Shown in pieces: positions 36,705 to 44,980 of a stretch of 64,000 nt of DNA. The position numbers and the translations under genes are program-made. Position 1 is the stretch's first letter; every line of letters starts with the position of its first letter. The stretch covers positions 3,596,001-3,660,000 of the forward strand of contig NZ_CP070950.1 of NCBI RefSeq assembly GCF_017084525.1, in the 5' to 3' direction. Source of the DNA: Conexibacter sp. SYSU D00693 (GTDB lineage: Bacteria > Actinomycetota > Thermoleophilia > Solirubrobacterales > Solirubrobacteraceae). Under the pieces are notes generated by a model that worked only from the letters and a program-made list of their open reading frames with translations, did not search any database and was not told where the DNA came from.

Positions 36705-38396
36705 ATGCGAGTCCTGGGTGTCAACGCGATCTTCCACGACCCCTCCGCCGCCCTCGTCGTCGACGGTGTCACCGTCGCCGCGGCCGAGGAGGAGCGCTTC
36801 TCGCGGCGCAAGCACGGCAAGCGCCCGGTCCCGTTCAGCGCGTGGGAGCTGCCCGAGCAGTCCATCGCCTTCTGCCTCGAGCAGGCGGGCCTCGCGGCGA
36901 GCGACCTCGACGCCATCGCCTACTCCTACGACCCGGCGCTCGCGCGGCCCGTCACCGGCGACCTGACCGAGGACGCGTGGGAGGGGCTGCGCACGCTCTA
37001 CGCCCAGCGCGCCCCGCGCTTCCTCGCCACCGCGCTGCCGGGGTTGGATCCCGACCAGGTCGTCCACGTCGGCCACCACGTCGCCCACGCCGCGTCGGCG
37101 TGCATGGCCGCGCCCCACGCGTCGAGCGCCGTGCTCGTCGTCGACGGCCGGGGGGAGCGCGCGTCGCACCTCGCCGGCCACTGGACGGGCGACGAGCTGC
37201 GCCCGCTGGCCTGCCAGCGCCTGCCGCACTCCCTGGGCCTGCTCTACGAGGAGCTCACCGTCCACCTCGGCTTCCACCGCTCCTCGGACGAGTACAAGGT
37301 CATGGCGATGGCGTCCTACGGGCGCCCGCGCTTCCTCGAGGAGCTGCGCGAGGAGGTCTTCGCCGACGGCCACGGCGGGTTCTCGGCGCCGCCGCCCGAC
37401 TTCTCGCGCTACGTGGCCCCGCTCGCGCCGGGCGCCGAGTTCACGCCCGACCACGCCGACCTGGCCTGCTCGGTGCAGGCCGTGCTCGAGGAGGTCCTGC
37501 TCGAGCTCGCGGCGTGGCTGCACGCCGAGACCGGCGAGGCGGCGCTGACGCTCGCCGGCGGCGTCGCGCTCAACTGCGTGGCCAACTCGCGGCTGTTCGA
37601 GGAGTCGCCGTTCGAGCACGTCTGGGCGCAGCCGGCGTCGGGCGACGCGGGCACCGCGCTGGGCGCGGCGATGCACGTCGCCCACAGGCTCGGCGACCGC
37701 GTCGCGCCGATGCCGACGGCGGCGCTGGGCCGCGGCTTCAGCGACGACCAGCTGCGGGCGGCGCTCGACGTCGCGGCGATCCCGTACGAGGAGCCGACCG
37801 ACCTGCCCGAGGCGGTGGCGGAGGTCCTGGCGGCCGACGGCGTCGTCGCCTGGTTCCAGGGACGCAGCGAGTTCGGCCCCCGCGCGCTGGGCCACCGCTC
37901 GCTGATGGCCGACCCGCGCCGACGCGAGAACCTCGAGCGCCTCAACGACGTCAAGGGCCGCGAGCAGTTCCGCCCCGTGGCGCCGATGGTGCTCGCCGAG
38001 CGGGCCGCGGAGGTCTTCGAGGGCGGGCCGCTGCCCTCGCCGCACATGCTCTTCGTGCACCGCGTCAAGGAGGCGTGGCGCGAGCGCATCCAGACCGTGA
38101 CCCACGTCGACGGCACCGCACGGGTGCAGACGGTGGACCGCGAGGAGGAGCCGCTCGTGCACGCGACGATCGCGGCCTTCGAACGGCGCACGGGGGTGCC
38201 GGTCGTCGTCAACACGTCGCTGAACACGGCGGGCCGGCCGATGGTCGACGACCCGCGCGACGCGCTGGAGTGCTTCGGCTCGTCGCCGGTCGACCTGCTC
38301 GTCCTCGGGCCCTACCTGGTGCGTCGCGCGGCGCTGGGCCGGCGCGACGACGGCGCGCAGCGCTTCTCGCGCGCGCTGACGGAGGTCGCGGCGTGA
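36705..38396 (+). CDS. Carbamoyltransferase (NodU/CmcH/TobZ family)
   Basis: 563 residues. N-terminal Kae1-like domain begins LGVNAIFHDPSAALV and has the metal-binding GHHVAHAASA motif; the C-terminal YrdC-like region has GRSEFGPRALGHRSLMADP and VVVNTSLN. It transfers a carbamoyl group from carbamoyl phosphate, through carbamoyl-AMP, to a hydroxyl, here most likely on a sugar of the glycan made by the following genes. It heads the operon; the next gene starts at a GTGA overlap. Confidence 0.92.
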   Translation: MRVLGVNAIFHDPSAALVVDGVTVAAAEEERFSRRKHGKRPVPFSAWELPEQSIAFCLEQAGLAASDLDAIAYSYDPALARPVTGDLTEDAWEGLRTLYAQRAPRFLATALPGLDPDQVVHVGHHVAHAASACMAAPHASSAVLVVDGRGERASHLAGHWTGDELRPLACQRLPHSLGLLYEELTVHLGFHRSSDEYKVMAMASYGRPRFLEELREEVFADGHGGFSAPPPDFSRYVAPLAPGAEFTPDHADLACSVQAVLEEVLLELAAWLHAETGEAALTLAGGVALNCVANSRLFEESPFEHVWAQPASGDAGTALGAAMHVAHRLGDRVAPMPTAALGRGFSDDQLRAALDVAAIPYEEPTDLPEAVAEVLAADGVVAWFQGRSEFGPRALGHRSLMADPRRRENLERLNDVKGREQFRPVAPMVLAERAAEVFEGGPLPSPHMLFVHRVKEAWRERIQTVTHVDGTARVQTVDREEEPLVHATIAAFERRTGVPVVVNTSLNTAGRPMVDDPRDALECFGSSPVDLLVLGPYLVRRAALGRRDDGAQRFSRALTEVAA

Positions 38397-40042
38397 GCCA
38401 GGCCACCGCCTCCGTGGACGTCGTCGTCCCGACCGTCCGCGGCGCGGCGCTCGCCCGGTGCCTGGAGGCGCTGGCCCGTGCGGCCGGGCCGCCCGGCGGC
38501 GGCGACGTCGTGCTGGCTGACGACCGGCGTGGCGAGGTCGCGCCCCTGCTGGACGGCACGCCCGTGCCGGCGGCGCTGGCGGGCCGGGTGCGCGTGGTGC
38601 GCTCGGGCGGCCGCGGGCCGGCGGCGGCCCGCAACGCCGGCTGGCGCGCGTGCTCGCGCGCGTGGGTGGCGTTCGTCGACGACGACGTCGAGGTGGACGT
38701 CGACTGGGCCGACCGGCTGGCCGACGACCTGGTCGGCGCCGGTCCGCAGGTCGGGGGCGTGCAGGGCGCCATCAGCGTGCCGCTGGCCCTCGCCCGCCGC
38801 CCGACCGACCGCGAGCGCCACGTCGAGGGGCTCGAGACGGCGGCGTGGGCGACGGCCGACATGGCCTACCGCCGGCTCGCGCTCGAGGCGGTCGGCGGCT
38901 TCGACGAGGGCTTCCCGCGCGCGTACCGCGAGGACGCGGACCTCGCGCTGCGCGTCAGGCAGGCCGGGTGGGAGCTCGTGCGCGGCACCCGGCGCGTCCG
39001 CCACCCCGTCGGCTCGGCGCCGTGGACGTCGTCGTTGACGCTGCAGCGCGGCAACGCCGACGACCCGCGGATGGCGGCCAAGCACGGCCCCTCGTGGCGC
39101 ACGCTCGCCGACGTGCCCCCGGGTCGTCGCCGCCGCCACGCGCTCGTCACCGCGGCCGGCGCCGTCGCCGTCGCGTGCAAGGTGCCAGGCACCTTGCATG
39201 CACGCGCATGCAAGGTGCCTGGCACCTTCCACGGCGCTGCGGCCGTCTGGGCCCTCGGGACGGCGGAGCTGTGCTGGGCGCGGATCGCGCCGGGGCCGCG
39301 GACGCCGCGGGAGGTCGCGCGGATGGTCGCGACGTCGGTGCCGATGCCGCCGGTGGCGGTCGCGCACTTCGCGATCGGGAGCGTCAAGGCGCTGCCGCTG
39401 CGCCGCGCCCGGCGGCGGGCGACGCGGCCGGTCAAGGCCGTCCTGCTGGACCGCGACGGCACGCTCGTCCACGACGTCCCCTACAACGGCGACCCGGACG
39501 CGGTCGCGCCGATCGCCGGCGCGCGCGAGGCGCTGGACCGGCTGCGCGTCGCCGGCCTGCCGCTCGGCGTCGTCTCCAACCAGAGCGGGATCGCGCGCGG
39601 ACTGCTCACGACCGACGAGGTCGACGGGGTCCAGGCGCGCGTGGCGGCGGAGCTCGGGCCCTTCGGCGTGCTGCTGCACTGCCCCCACGGCCCGGGCGAC
39701 GGCTGCGCCTGCCGCAAGCCCGCGCCCGGCATGGTCGTCCAGGCCGCGCGCGAGCTCGGCGTGCGGCCGGAGGACTGCGTCGTCGTCGGCGACATCGGCG
39801 CCGACGTCGAGGCGGCCCGCGCCGCGGGTGCCCGCGGCATCCTCGTCCCCACCCCGGTCACCCGCCTCGAGGAGGTCCGCGACGCCGACACGGTCTGCCG
39901 GACCCTCGGTGCCGCGGTCGACCGGATCCTGTCCTGGAACGGCGAGGACCCGCGCACGGTGCCGAGCACCGTGCGTGCACGCACGGTGCCTGGCACCGTG
40001 CGCCGGGACGAGCGGTTCACGAGGGCGGAGGTGGTCGCGTGA
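38393..40042 (+). CDS. Fusion of GT2 glycosyltransferase and GmhB-like HAD phosphatase, with two palindromic inserts
   Basis: 549 residues. Residues 1 to about 300 are a GT-A glycosyltransferase (VDVVVPTVRGAALARCLEAL, VAFVDDDVEVD as DxD, YREDADLALRVRQAGW as the ED base). From about 347 there is a HisB/GmhB-type HAD domain: VLLDRDGTL, VSNQSGIARG, the zinc loop HCPHGPGDGCACRKP and GDIGADVEAA, expected to dephosphorylate D-glycero-D-manno-heptose 1,7-bisphosphate. Two in-frame palindromes encode CKVPGT- and TVPGT-rich peptides, one in the GT2 C-terminal segment and one near the protein end. GTGA overlaps on both sides. Confidence 0.88.
   Translation: MSQATASVDVVVPTVRGAALARCLEALARAAGPPGGGDVVLADDRRGEVAPLLDGTPVPAALAGRVRVVRSGGRGPAAARNAGWRACSRAWVAFVDDDVEVDVDWADRLADDLVGAGPQVGGVQGAISVPLALARRPTDRERHVEGLETAAWATADMAYRRLALEAVGGFDEGFPRAYREDADLALRVRQAGWELVRGTRRVRHPVGSAPWTSSLTLQRGNADDPRMAAKHGPSWRTLADVPPGRRRRHALVTAAGAVAVACKVPGTLHARACKVPGTFHGAAAVWALGTAELCWARIAPGPRTPREVARMVATSVPMPPVAVAHFAIGSVKALPLRRARRRATRPVKAVLLDRDGTLVHDVPYNGDPDAVAPIAGAREALDRLRVAGLPLGVVSNQSGIARGLLTTDEVDGVQARVAAELGPFGVLLHCPHGPGDGCACRKPAPGMVVQAARELGVRPEDCVVVGDIGADVEAARAAGARGILVPTPVTRLEEVRDADTVCRTLGAAVDRILSWNGEDPRTVPSTVRARTVPGTVRRDERFTRAEVVA
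39176..39229 (+). repeat. In-frame palindromic insert 1 (54 nt)
   Basis: 18 codons reading CKVPGTLHARACKVPGTF. The core is a perfect 23-bp inverted repeat (39179-39201 / 39206-39228) around ACGC. Each arm is itself a palindrome built on GGTGCCWGGCACC. Removing it leaves a smooth hydrophobic segment (AGAVAVA then HGAAAVWAL). Confidence 0.8.
39952..40003 (+). repeat. In-frame palindromic insert 2 (52 nt)
   Basis: A 26-bp inverted repeat with two central mismatches (39952-39977 / 39978-40003). It encodes RTVPSTVRARTVPGTVR near the end of the HAD domain. It has the same nested design and GGTGCC...GGCACC core as insert 1, 0.7 kb away, but with CG replacing AA/TT outside the core. Confidence 0.8.
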
Positions 40043-41073
40043 GGGCGCTGGTGGCCCGGCTCGACAGCGCCGGTGACGTGCTGCTCGCGGGGCCGGCGGT
40101 GCGCGCGGTCGCCCACCACGCCGACGAGGTGACGGTGCTCTGCGGGCCGCGGGGCCGGGCGGCGGCCGAGCTGCTGCCCGGGGTCGACCGGGTCGTCGAG
40201 TGGCCGTGCCCGTGGATCGACGCGACCCCGCCCGCCGCCACGCGGGAGAGCGTCGACGCGCTGGTCGACGAGCTCGCCGCTCTGCAGCTCGACGCGGCCG
40301 TCGTGCTCACCTCCTTCCACCAGAGCGCGCTGCCCACCGCCCTGCTGCTGCGCATGGCCGGCGTCCCGCACGTCGGCGCGCTGAGCGAGGACTACCCCGG
40401 CTCGCTGCTCGACGTCCGCCACCGCGGCCTGCCCGACGGGCTGCACGAGGCCCAGCGCGCGCTGTCGACCGCCGCCGCCTGCGGCTTCACCCCCGCGCCC
40501 GGCGACGACGACCGCCTGGCGGTCCGCTACGACCCCGCGCTCGCGCCGGCCGAGCTGCCCGACCGCTACGTCGTGGTCCACCCGGGCGCCTCGGTGCCCG
40601 CCCGCGCGTGGAGCCCGCAGCGCAACGCCGAGGCCGTCGAGGCGCTCGTCGCCGCCGACCGCCACGTCGTCGTGACCGGCGGCCCCGACGAGACCGCGCT
40701 GACCGCCCAGGTCGCCGGCCGGCCGCGCCCGGAGGTCCTCGACCTCGGCGGCCGGCTCAGCCTCGAGGCGCTCGCCGCCGTGCTCGCGCGCGCCGCCTGC
40801 GTCGTCGTCGGCAACACCGGCCCCGCGCACCTCGCCGCCGCCGTCGGCGTCCCGGTCGTCTCCCTCTTCGCCCCGACCGTGCCGGCCGAGCGCTGGCGTC
40901 CGCACCGGGTCGCCCAGCGCCTGCTGCACGAGCCGGTGCCCTGCGCCGGCTGCCGGGCCAAGGACTGCCCCGTCCCAGGACATCCGTGCCTCGAGCCCAT
41001 CCGCGCCGCCCATGTCGTCGCCGCGGTCGAGGCCCTCGCCCCCACGCCGCACCTGGAGGTGGCCGCCGCATGA
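40039..41073 (+). CDS. GT9 heptosyltransferase-like glycosyltransferase (first)
   Basis: 344 residues from GTG 40039 (GTGA overlap). GT-B fold of the ADP-heptose:LPS heptosyltransferase family: ALVARLDSAGDVLLAGPAVRA, VVHPGASVPARAWSP, VVVGNTGPAHLAAAVGVPVV, SLFAPTVPAERW, plus a Cys cluster CAGCRAKDCPVPGHPC near the C-terminus, common in this branch. With gmhA and hldE in the operon, ADP-heptose is the expected donor; the acceptor is unknown because no LPS genes are present here. Confidence 0.87.
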   Translation: MRALVARLDSAGDVLLAGPAVRAVAHHADEVTVLCGPRGRAAAELLPGVDRVVEWPCPWIDATPPAATRESVDALVDELAALQLDAAVVLTSFHQSALPTALLLRMAGVPHVGALSEDYPGSLLDVRHRGLPDGLHEAQRALSTAAACGFTPAPGDDDRLAVRYDPALAPAELPDRYVVVHPGASVPARAWSPQRNAEAVEALVAADRHVVVTGGPDETALTAQVAGRPRPEVLDLGGRLSLEALAAVLARAACVVVGNTGPAHLAAAVGVPVVSLFAPTVPAERWRPHRVAQRLLHEPVPCAGCRAKDCPVPGHPCLEPIRAAHVVAAVEALAPTPHLEVAAA

Positions 41074-42305
41074 GGATCGCCATGGTCTCCGAGCACGCCA
41101 GCCCGCTCGCCGCCCTCGGGGGCGTCGACGCCGGCGGGCAGAACGTGCACGTCGCCGCGCTCGCGACCGCCATCGCCCGTCGCGGGCACGAGGTGGTCGT
41201 CCACACCCGCCGCGACGACCCCGGCCTCCCTGACCGGGTCGAGATGGCGCCCGGCGTCGTCGTCGAGCACGTCACCGCCGGCCCGGCCGCCGAGCTGCCC
41301 AAGGACGACCTGCTCCCGCACATGGACGCCATGGGCGACGCGCTCGAGCGTCGCTGGGCCGCCGACCGCCCGGACGTCGTCCACTCGCACTTCTGGATGA
41401 GCGCCCTCGCCGCGCTGCGCGCCGCGGCGGCCCTCGGCATCCCGGTGGCGCACACGTTCCACGCGCTCGGCGTCGTCAAGCGCCGCCACCAGGGCGAACG
41501 CGACACGAGCCCGGCCGGGCGCATCGACCTCGAGCGCGGCATCGCCCGCGACGTCGACCAGGTCGTCGCCACGTGCTCGGACGAGGTCTTCGAGCTCGTC
41601 CGCCTCGGCGCCGACCGCCGGCGGATGACCGTCGTGCCGTGCGGCGTCGACCTCGAGCGCTTCCGCCCGGACGGCCCGGCCTGGGAGCGCCCGGGCGACG
41701 GCCGCCTGCGCGTCGTCGCCCTCACCCGGATGGTCGAGCGCAAGGGCACCGGCAACGTCATCGCCGCGCTGGCCCGTGTCCCGGACGCCGAGCTCGTGGT
41801 CGCCGGCGGCCCGCCCGCCCACCGCCTGCGCGAGGACGTCGAGGCGCGCCGCCTGCTCGCGATCGCCCAGGAGCACGGCGTCGACGACCGCGTCCGGCTG
41901 CTCGGACGCGTCGAGCGCCCGGACGTCCCCGGCCTGCTGCGCTCGGCCGACGTCGCGGTGTGCACGCCGTGGTACGAGCCGTTCGGGATGGTCGCCGTCG
42001 AGGCGATGGCCTGCGGCGTCCCCGTCGTGGCCTCCGCGGTCGGCGGGCTGCAGGACACCGTCGTCCACGGCGCCACCGGCCTGCACGTCACCCCGCGCGA
42101 CCCGGCCTCCATCGCCGGCGCCCTCGCCGCGCTGGCCGCCGACCCCGACCGCCGCGCGGCGATGGGCCAGGCCGGCGCCCGCCGCGCCCGCGCCCGCTAC
42201 GGCTGGGACCGCGTGGCCGCGGCGACGGTCGACGCCTACGCCCGGCTGGCCGGCGCGGAGGGGCGCGAAGGCCGGATCCTGCGCGACCAGGGGGTCCGGG
42301 CATGA
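41070..42305 (+). CDS. GT4 glycosyltransferase
   Basis: 411 residues, ATG at an ATGA overlap. N-terminal Rossmann domain MRIAMVSEHASPLA ... VDAGGQNVHVAALA, as in MshA and sucrose-phosphate synthase-like enzymes. The C-terminal donor-binding domain has RMVERKGTGNVIAALA, AGGPPAHR, and the retaining E-x7-E motif in YEPFGMVAVEAMACGVPVV. A retaining sugar transferase that should add a hexose to the glycan built by this operon. Confidence 0.9.
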   Translation: MRIAMVSEHASPLAALGGVDAGGQNVHVAALATAIARRGHEVVVHTRRDDPGLPDRVEMAPGVVVEHVTAGPAAELPKDDLLPHMDAMGDALERRWAADRPDVVHSHFWMSALAALRAAAALGIPVAHTFHALGVVKRRHQGERDTSPAGRIDLERGIARDVDQVVATCSDEVFELVRLGADRRRMTVVPCGVDLERFRPDGPAWERPGDGRLRVVALTRMVERKGTGNVIAALARVPDAELVVAGGPPAHRLREDVEARRLLAIAQEHGVDDRVRLLGRVERPDVPGLLRSADVAVCTPWYEPFGMVAVEAMACGVPVVASAVGGLQDTVVHGATGLHVTPRDPASIAGALAALAADPDRRAAMGQAGARRARARYGWDRVAAATVDAYARLAGAEGREGRILRDQGVRA

Positions 42306-42940
42306 CGCCGCGCATCGGCGTCGGCGCCGCGCGCGCCTCGACCGACCACCTCGACGCGCTGCACGACGCGCTGCACGCGCTGCGCGGCCGTGGGGCCCAG
42401 CTCGACGCGTGGGGTCGCCGGCTCGCGGACGTCCTGCTCGACGGCGGACGGCTGCTGGCCTGCGGCAACGGCGGCAGCGCCGCGGAGGCCCAGCACCTCA
42501 CCGCCGAGCTCGTCGGCCGCTACCGCGAGGAGCGCCGCCCGCTCAGCGCCCTCGCCCTCTGCGCGGAGACGAGCTCGCTGACCGCCATCGGCAACGACTA
42601 CGGCGGCGACGAGCTGTTCGCCCGCCAGGTGCGCGCCCACGGCCGCGCGGGCGACGTGCTCGTCGCCCTGAGCACGAGCGGCGCCAGCGCCAACGTCCTG
42701 CACGCCGTCGACGCCGCTCGCGACTGCGGGATGACGACGTGGGCGCTGACCGGCGCGGCGCCCAACCCGCTGGCCGCGGCGGCCGACGAGGTCCTCGCCG
42801 TGGACGCGCCCGGTCCGACCGCCCAGGAGATCCACCTCGTCGCCGTGCACCTGATCTGCACGGCGGTCGACCGCCGCGTCGGCGAGCGCGAGCGCTTCAC
42901 GCGCGCCCCCGCCCGGACGGCGACGGAGGCCCTGGCGTGA
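42302..42940 (+). CDS. gmhA: Phosphoheptose isomerase (sedoheptulose 7-phosphate isomerase)
   Basis: 212 residues, SIS fold. The family hallmark CGNGGSAAEAQHLTAELVGR is followed by the LTAIGNDYG block and LSTSGASANVL; the C-terminal TAQEIHLVAVHLIC is also typical. It converts sedoheptulose 7-phosphate to D-glycero-D-manno-heptose 7-phosphate, step one of ADP-heptose synthesis. ATGA overlap with the GT4 gene and GTGA overlap with hldE show tight coupling. Confidence 0.93.
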   Translation: MTPRIGVGAARASTDHLDALHDALHALRGRGAQLDAWGRRLADVLLDGGRLLACGNGGSAAEAQHLTAELVGRYREERRPLSALALCAETSSLTAIGNDYGGDELFARQVRAHGRAGDVLVALSTSGASANVLHAVDAARDCGMTTWALTGAAPNPLAAAADEVLAVDAPGPTAQEIHLVAVHLICTAVDRRVGERERFTRAPARTATEALA

Positions 42941-44298
42941 GCCCGGCGCCGCTCGTCGTCGTCGGTGACGCGCTGCTGGACCGCGACCTCGACGGTGCCG
43001 TCGAACGCCTCGCGCCCGACGCGCCCGCGCCCGTCGTCGACCGCCCCTGCAGCACGGCCCGCCCGGGCGGCGCCGCGCTCGCCGCCGCCCTCGCGGCGGC
43101 CGACGGCCGCGAGGTCACGCTCGTCACCGGCATCGCCGACGACGGGGCCGGCGAGGAGCTCCGCCGCCTCGTCGGCGCCGCCGGCGTCCGGCTCGTCGAC
43201 CTCGGCCTGCGCGGCTCGACCCCCGAGAAGGTGCGCGTGCGCGCCGACGGCCGGGTGCTCGTACGCCTCGACCACGGCGGGGAGGACGGCCGGCCCGCCG
43301 GCCTCGGCGCCGCCGCGCGCGCCGCCGTGGAGTGGGCCGACGCGGTCCTCGTCGCCGACTACGGTCGCGGCGTCGCCGCCGACGGGGCGGTCCGGGCGGC
43401 GCTGGCCACCGCCGCGCGGCGGGCGCCCGTGGTCTGGGACCCGCACCCCAAGGGCCCGGCGCCGGTCCCGGGGGCGACCCTCGCCACGCCCAACGCGGGG
43501 GAGGCGGCGCACTTCGCCCCGGACGGCGACGCCGCGCAGCCCGGCGACCGCGCGGCGGCGCTCTGCCGCGCGTGGCGCGCCGAGCACGTCGCGGTCACGC
43601 TCGGCGCCCGCGGCGCGGTGCTCGCCGCCGCCGGCGACGCGGCCGTCCCCGAGCACGTCCCCGCGCCCGCCGCCTCGGGCGACCCGTGCGGCGCCGGCGA
43701 CCGGTTCGCGGCGGCCGCCGCCGGTGCCCTGGCCGACGGAGCGAGCGCGCGCGACGCGGTGGTCCTCGCGGTCCGCCGCGCCGCGGCCTTCGTCGCCGCG
43801 GGCGGCGCCGGGACCTTCCGTCCGGGCGCGCCGGTCGCCGCCGACCCGGCCGAGGCGCTCGCCGCGCGCGTGCGCGCCGCCGGCGGCACCGTGGTCGCCG
43901 CGGGCGGCTGCTTCGACATCCTGCACGCCGGCCACGTCGCCTTGCTCGAGCGGGCGCGCGCGCACGGCGACTGCCTCGTCGTCTGCCTCAACAGCGACGT
44001 GAGCGTGCGCCGCCTCAAGGGCCCGGCGCGCCCGGTCGTCCGCGAGGCCGACCGCGCCGCCGTCCTGGAGGGGCTCGCGTGCGTCGACGCCGTCGCGCTG
44101 TTCGACGAGGACACGCCCGAGGCCCTGCTCGAGCGGCTGCAGCCGCACGTGTGGGTCAAGGGCGGCGACTACGACCCCGAGCGGCTGCCCGAGACGGCCG
44201 CGCTGCGCCGCTGGGGCGGCCGCGCGGTGACCGTCCCGCTGGTGGAGGGCCGCTCGACGACGACCATCATCGAGGAGGTGGTGCGACGTGCCGGATGA
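42937..44298 (+). CDS. hldE: Bifunctional heptose 7-phosphate kinase / heptose 1-phosphate adenylyltransferase
   Basis: 453 residues. The N-terminal PfkB/ribokinase domain has VVVGDALLDRDLDG, DPHPKGP, and the anion-hole motif SGDPCGAGDRF. From about residue 320 there is a cytidylyltransferase-like domain with GGCFDILHAGHVALLERAR, VVCLNSDVSVRRLKG and VEGRSTTTIIEEV. Together these phosphorylate heptose 7-phosphate at C1 and, after GmhB-type dephosphorylation, attach AMP to give ADP-heptose. Same domain order as E. coli HldE. Confidence 0.94.
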   Translation: MSPAPLVVVGDALLDRDLDGAVERLAPDAPAPVVDRPCSTARPGGAALAAALAAADGREVTLVTGIADDGAGEELRRLVGAAGVRLVDLGLRGSTPEKVRVRADGRVLVRLDHGGEDGRPAGLGAAARAAVEWADAVLVADYGRGVAADGAVRAALATAARRAPVVWDPHPKGPAPVPGATLATPNAGEAAHFAPDGDAAQPGDRAAALCRAWRAEHVAVTLGARGAVLAAAGDAAVPEHVPAPAASGDPCGAGDRFAAAAAGALADGASARDAVVLAVRRAAAFVAAGGAGTFRPGAPVAADPAEALAARVRAAGGTVVAAGGCFDILHAGHVALLERARAHGDCLVVCLNSDVSVRRLKGPARPVVREADRAAVLEGLACVDAVALFDEDTPEALLERLQPHVWVKGGDYDPERLPETAALRRWGGRAVTVPLVEGRSTTTIIEEVVRRAG

Positions 44299-44980
44299 CC
44301 TCGGCAACGTCCTGATCACCGGCGGCAGCTCCGGCCTCGGAGCCGCCGTCGCCAACGCGGTCCGGCTCAACGGCGGGACCCCGATCGTGCTGGACCTGCG
44401 GCCGCCGGCGGAGGGCATCGCCTTCCACCAGGTCGACCTGTCCGACCCCCGCGCGGCGGAGGACGCCGTACGCGCCGTCGTGGCCGACCACGGCCCGCTG
44501 AAGGGCGTCGTGACGGCGGCGGGCACCGACGCCTGCGGGCGCCTCGACGAGGTGGACCCCGCGACGTGGGACCGCGTCGTGCTCATCAACCTCCTGGGCA
44601 CCGCGGCCGTCGTGCGCGCGGCGCTGCCGTCGCTGCAGGAGGCCGGCGGGCGCGTGGTGACCGTGGCCTCGACGCTCGGCCTGAGCGCCGTGAGCGACGC
44701 GACCGCGTACTGCGCCTCGAAGTTCGGCGTCGTGGGCTTCACCCGGGCGCTGGCGACCGAGACCGCGGGCCGGGTCGGCGTGACGTGCCTCGTGCCCGGC
44801 GGGATGCACACGGCGTTCTTCGACGACCGCCCCGACCAGTACAAGCCGCCGCCCGACGCGAAGCTCAACCGGCCCGAGGACGTCGCCGCGACCGTGGTGT
44901 TCGCGCTGCGCAGTCCGGTGGGCGTCGAGGTCCGCGAGCTCGTCGTCGCGCCCGCGACCGACGGCTCGTGGCCGCCGTAG
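44288..44980 (+). CDS. Classical short-chain dehydrogenase/reductase
   Basis: 230 residues. TGGSSGLGAAVANAV is the NAD(P)-binding loop, TAAGTDA stands where NNAG usually is, and YCASK carries the catalytic Tyr and Lys, with ASTLG as the Ser region. It is too short and of the wrong class to be HldD, the extended-SDR ADP-heptose 6-epimerase, so ADP-heptose may stay in the D,D form or be modified differently. GTG 44288 overlaps the end of hldE by 11 nt. Confidence 0.87.
   Translation: MPDDLGNVLITGGSSGLGAAVANAVRLNGGTPIVLDLRPPAEGIAFHQVDLSDPRAAEDAVRAVVADHGPLKGVVTAAGTDACGRLDEVDPATWDRVVLINLLGTAAVVRAALPSLQEAGGRVVTVASTLGLSAVSDATAYCASKFGVVGFTRALATETAGRVGVTCLVPGGMHTAFFDDRPDQYKPPPDAKLNRPEDVAATVVFALRSPVGVEVRELVVAPATDGSWPP

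Noticed and set aside
35132-38390. Open frame running through the antiporter and carbamoyltransferase genes ahead of the GT2-HAD gene
   Set aside because: It is an out-of-frame shadow of two conserved genes; the real protein starts at GTG 38393, where the sequence becomes family-like.
44288-44980. SDR as the ADP-heptose epimerase HldD
   Set aside because: HldD is an extended SDR of about 310 residues with a sugar-nucleotide domain; this is a 230-residue classical SDR.
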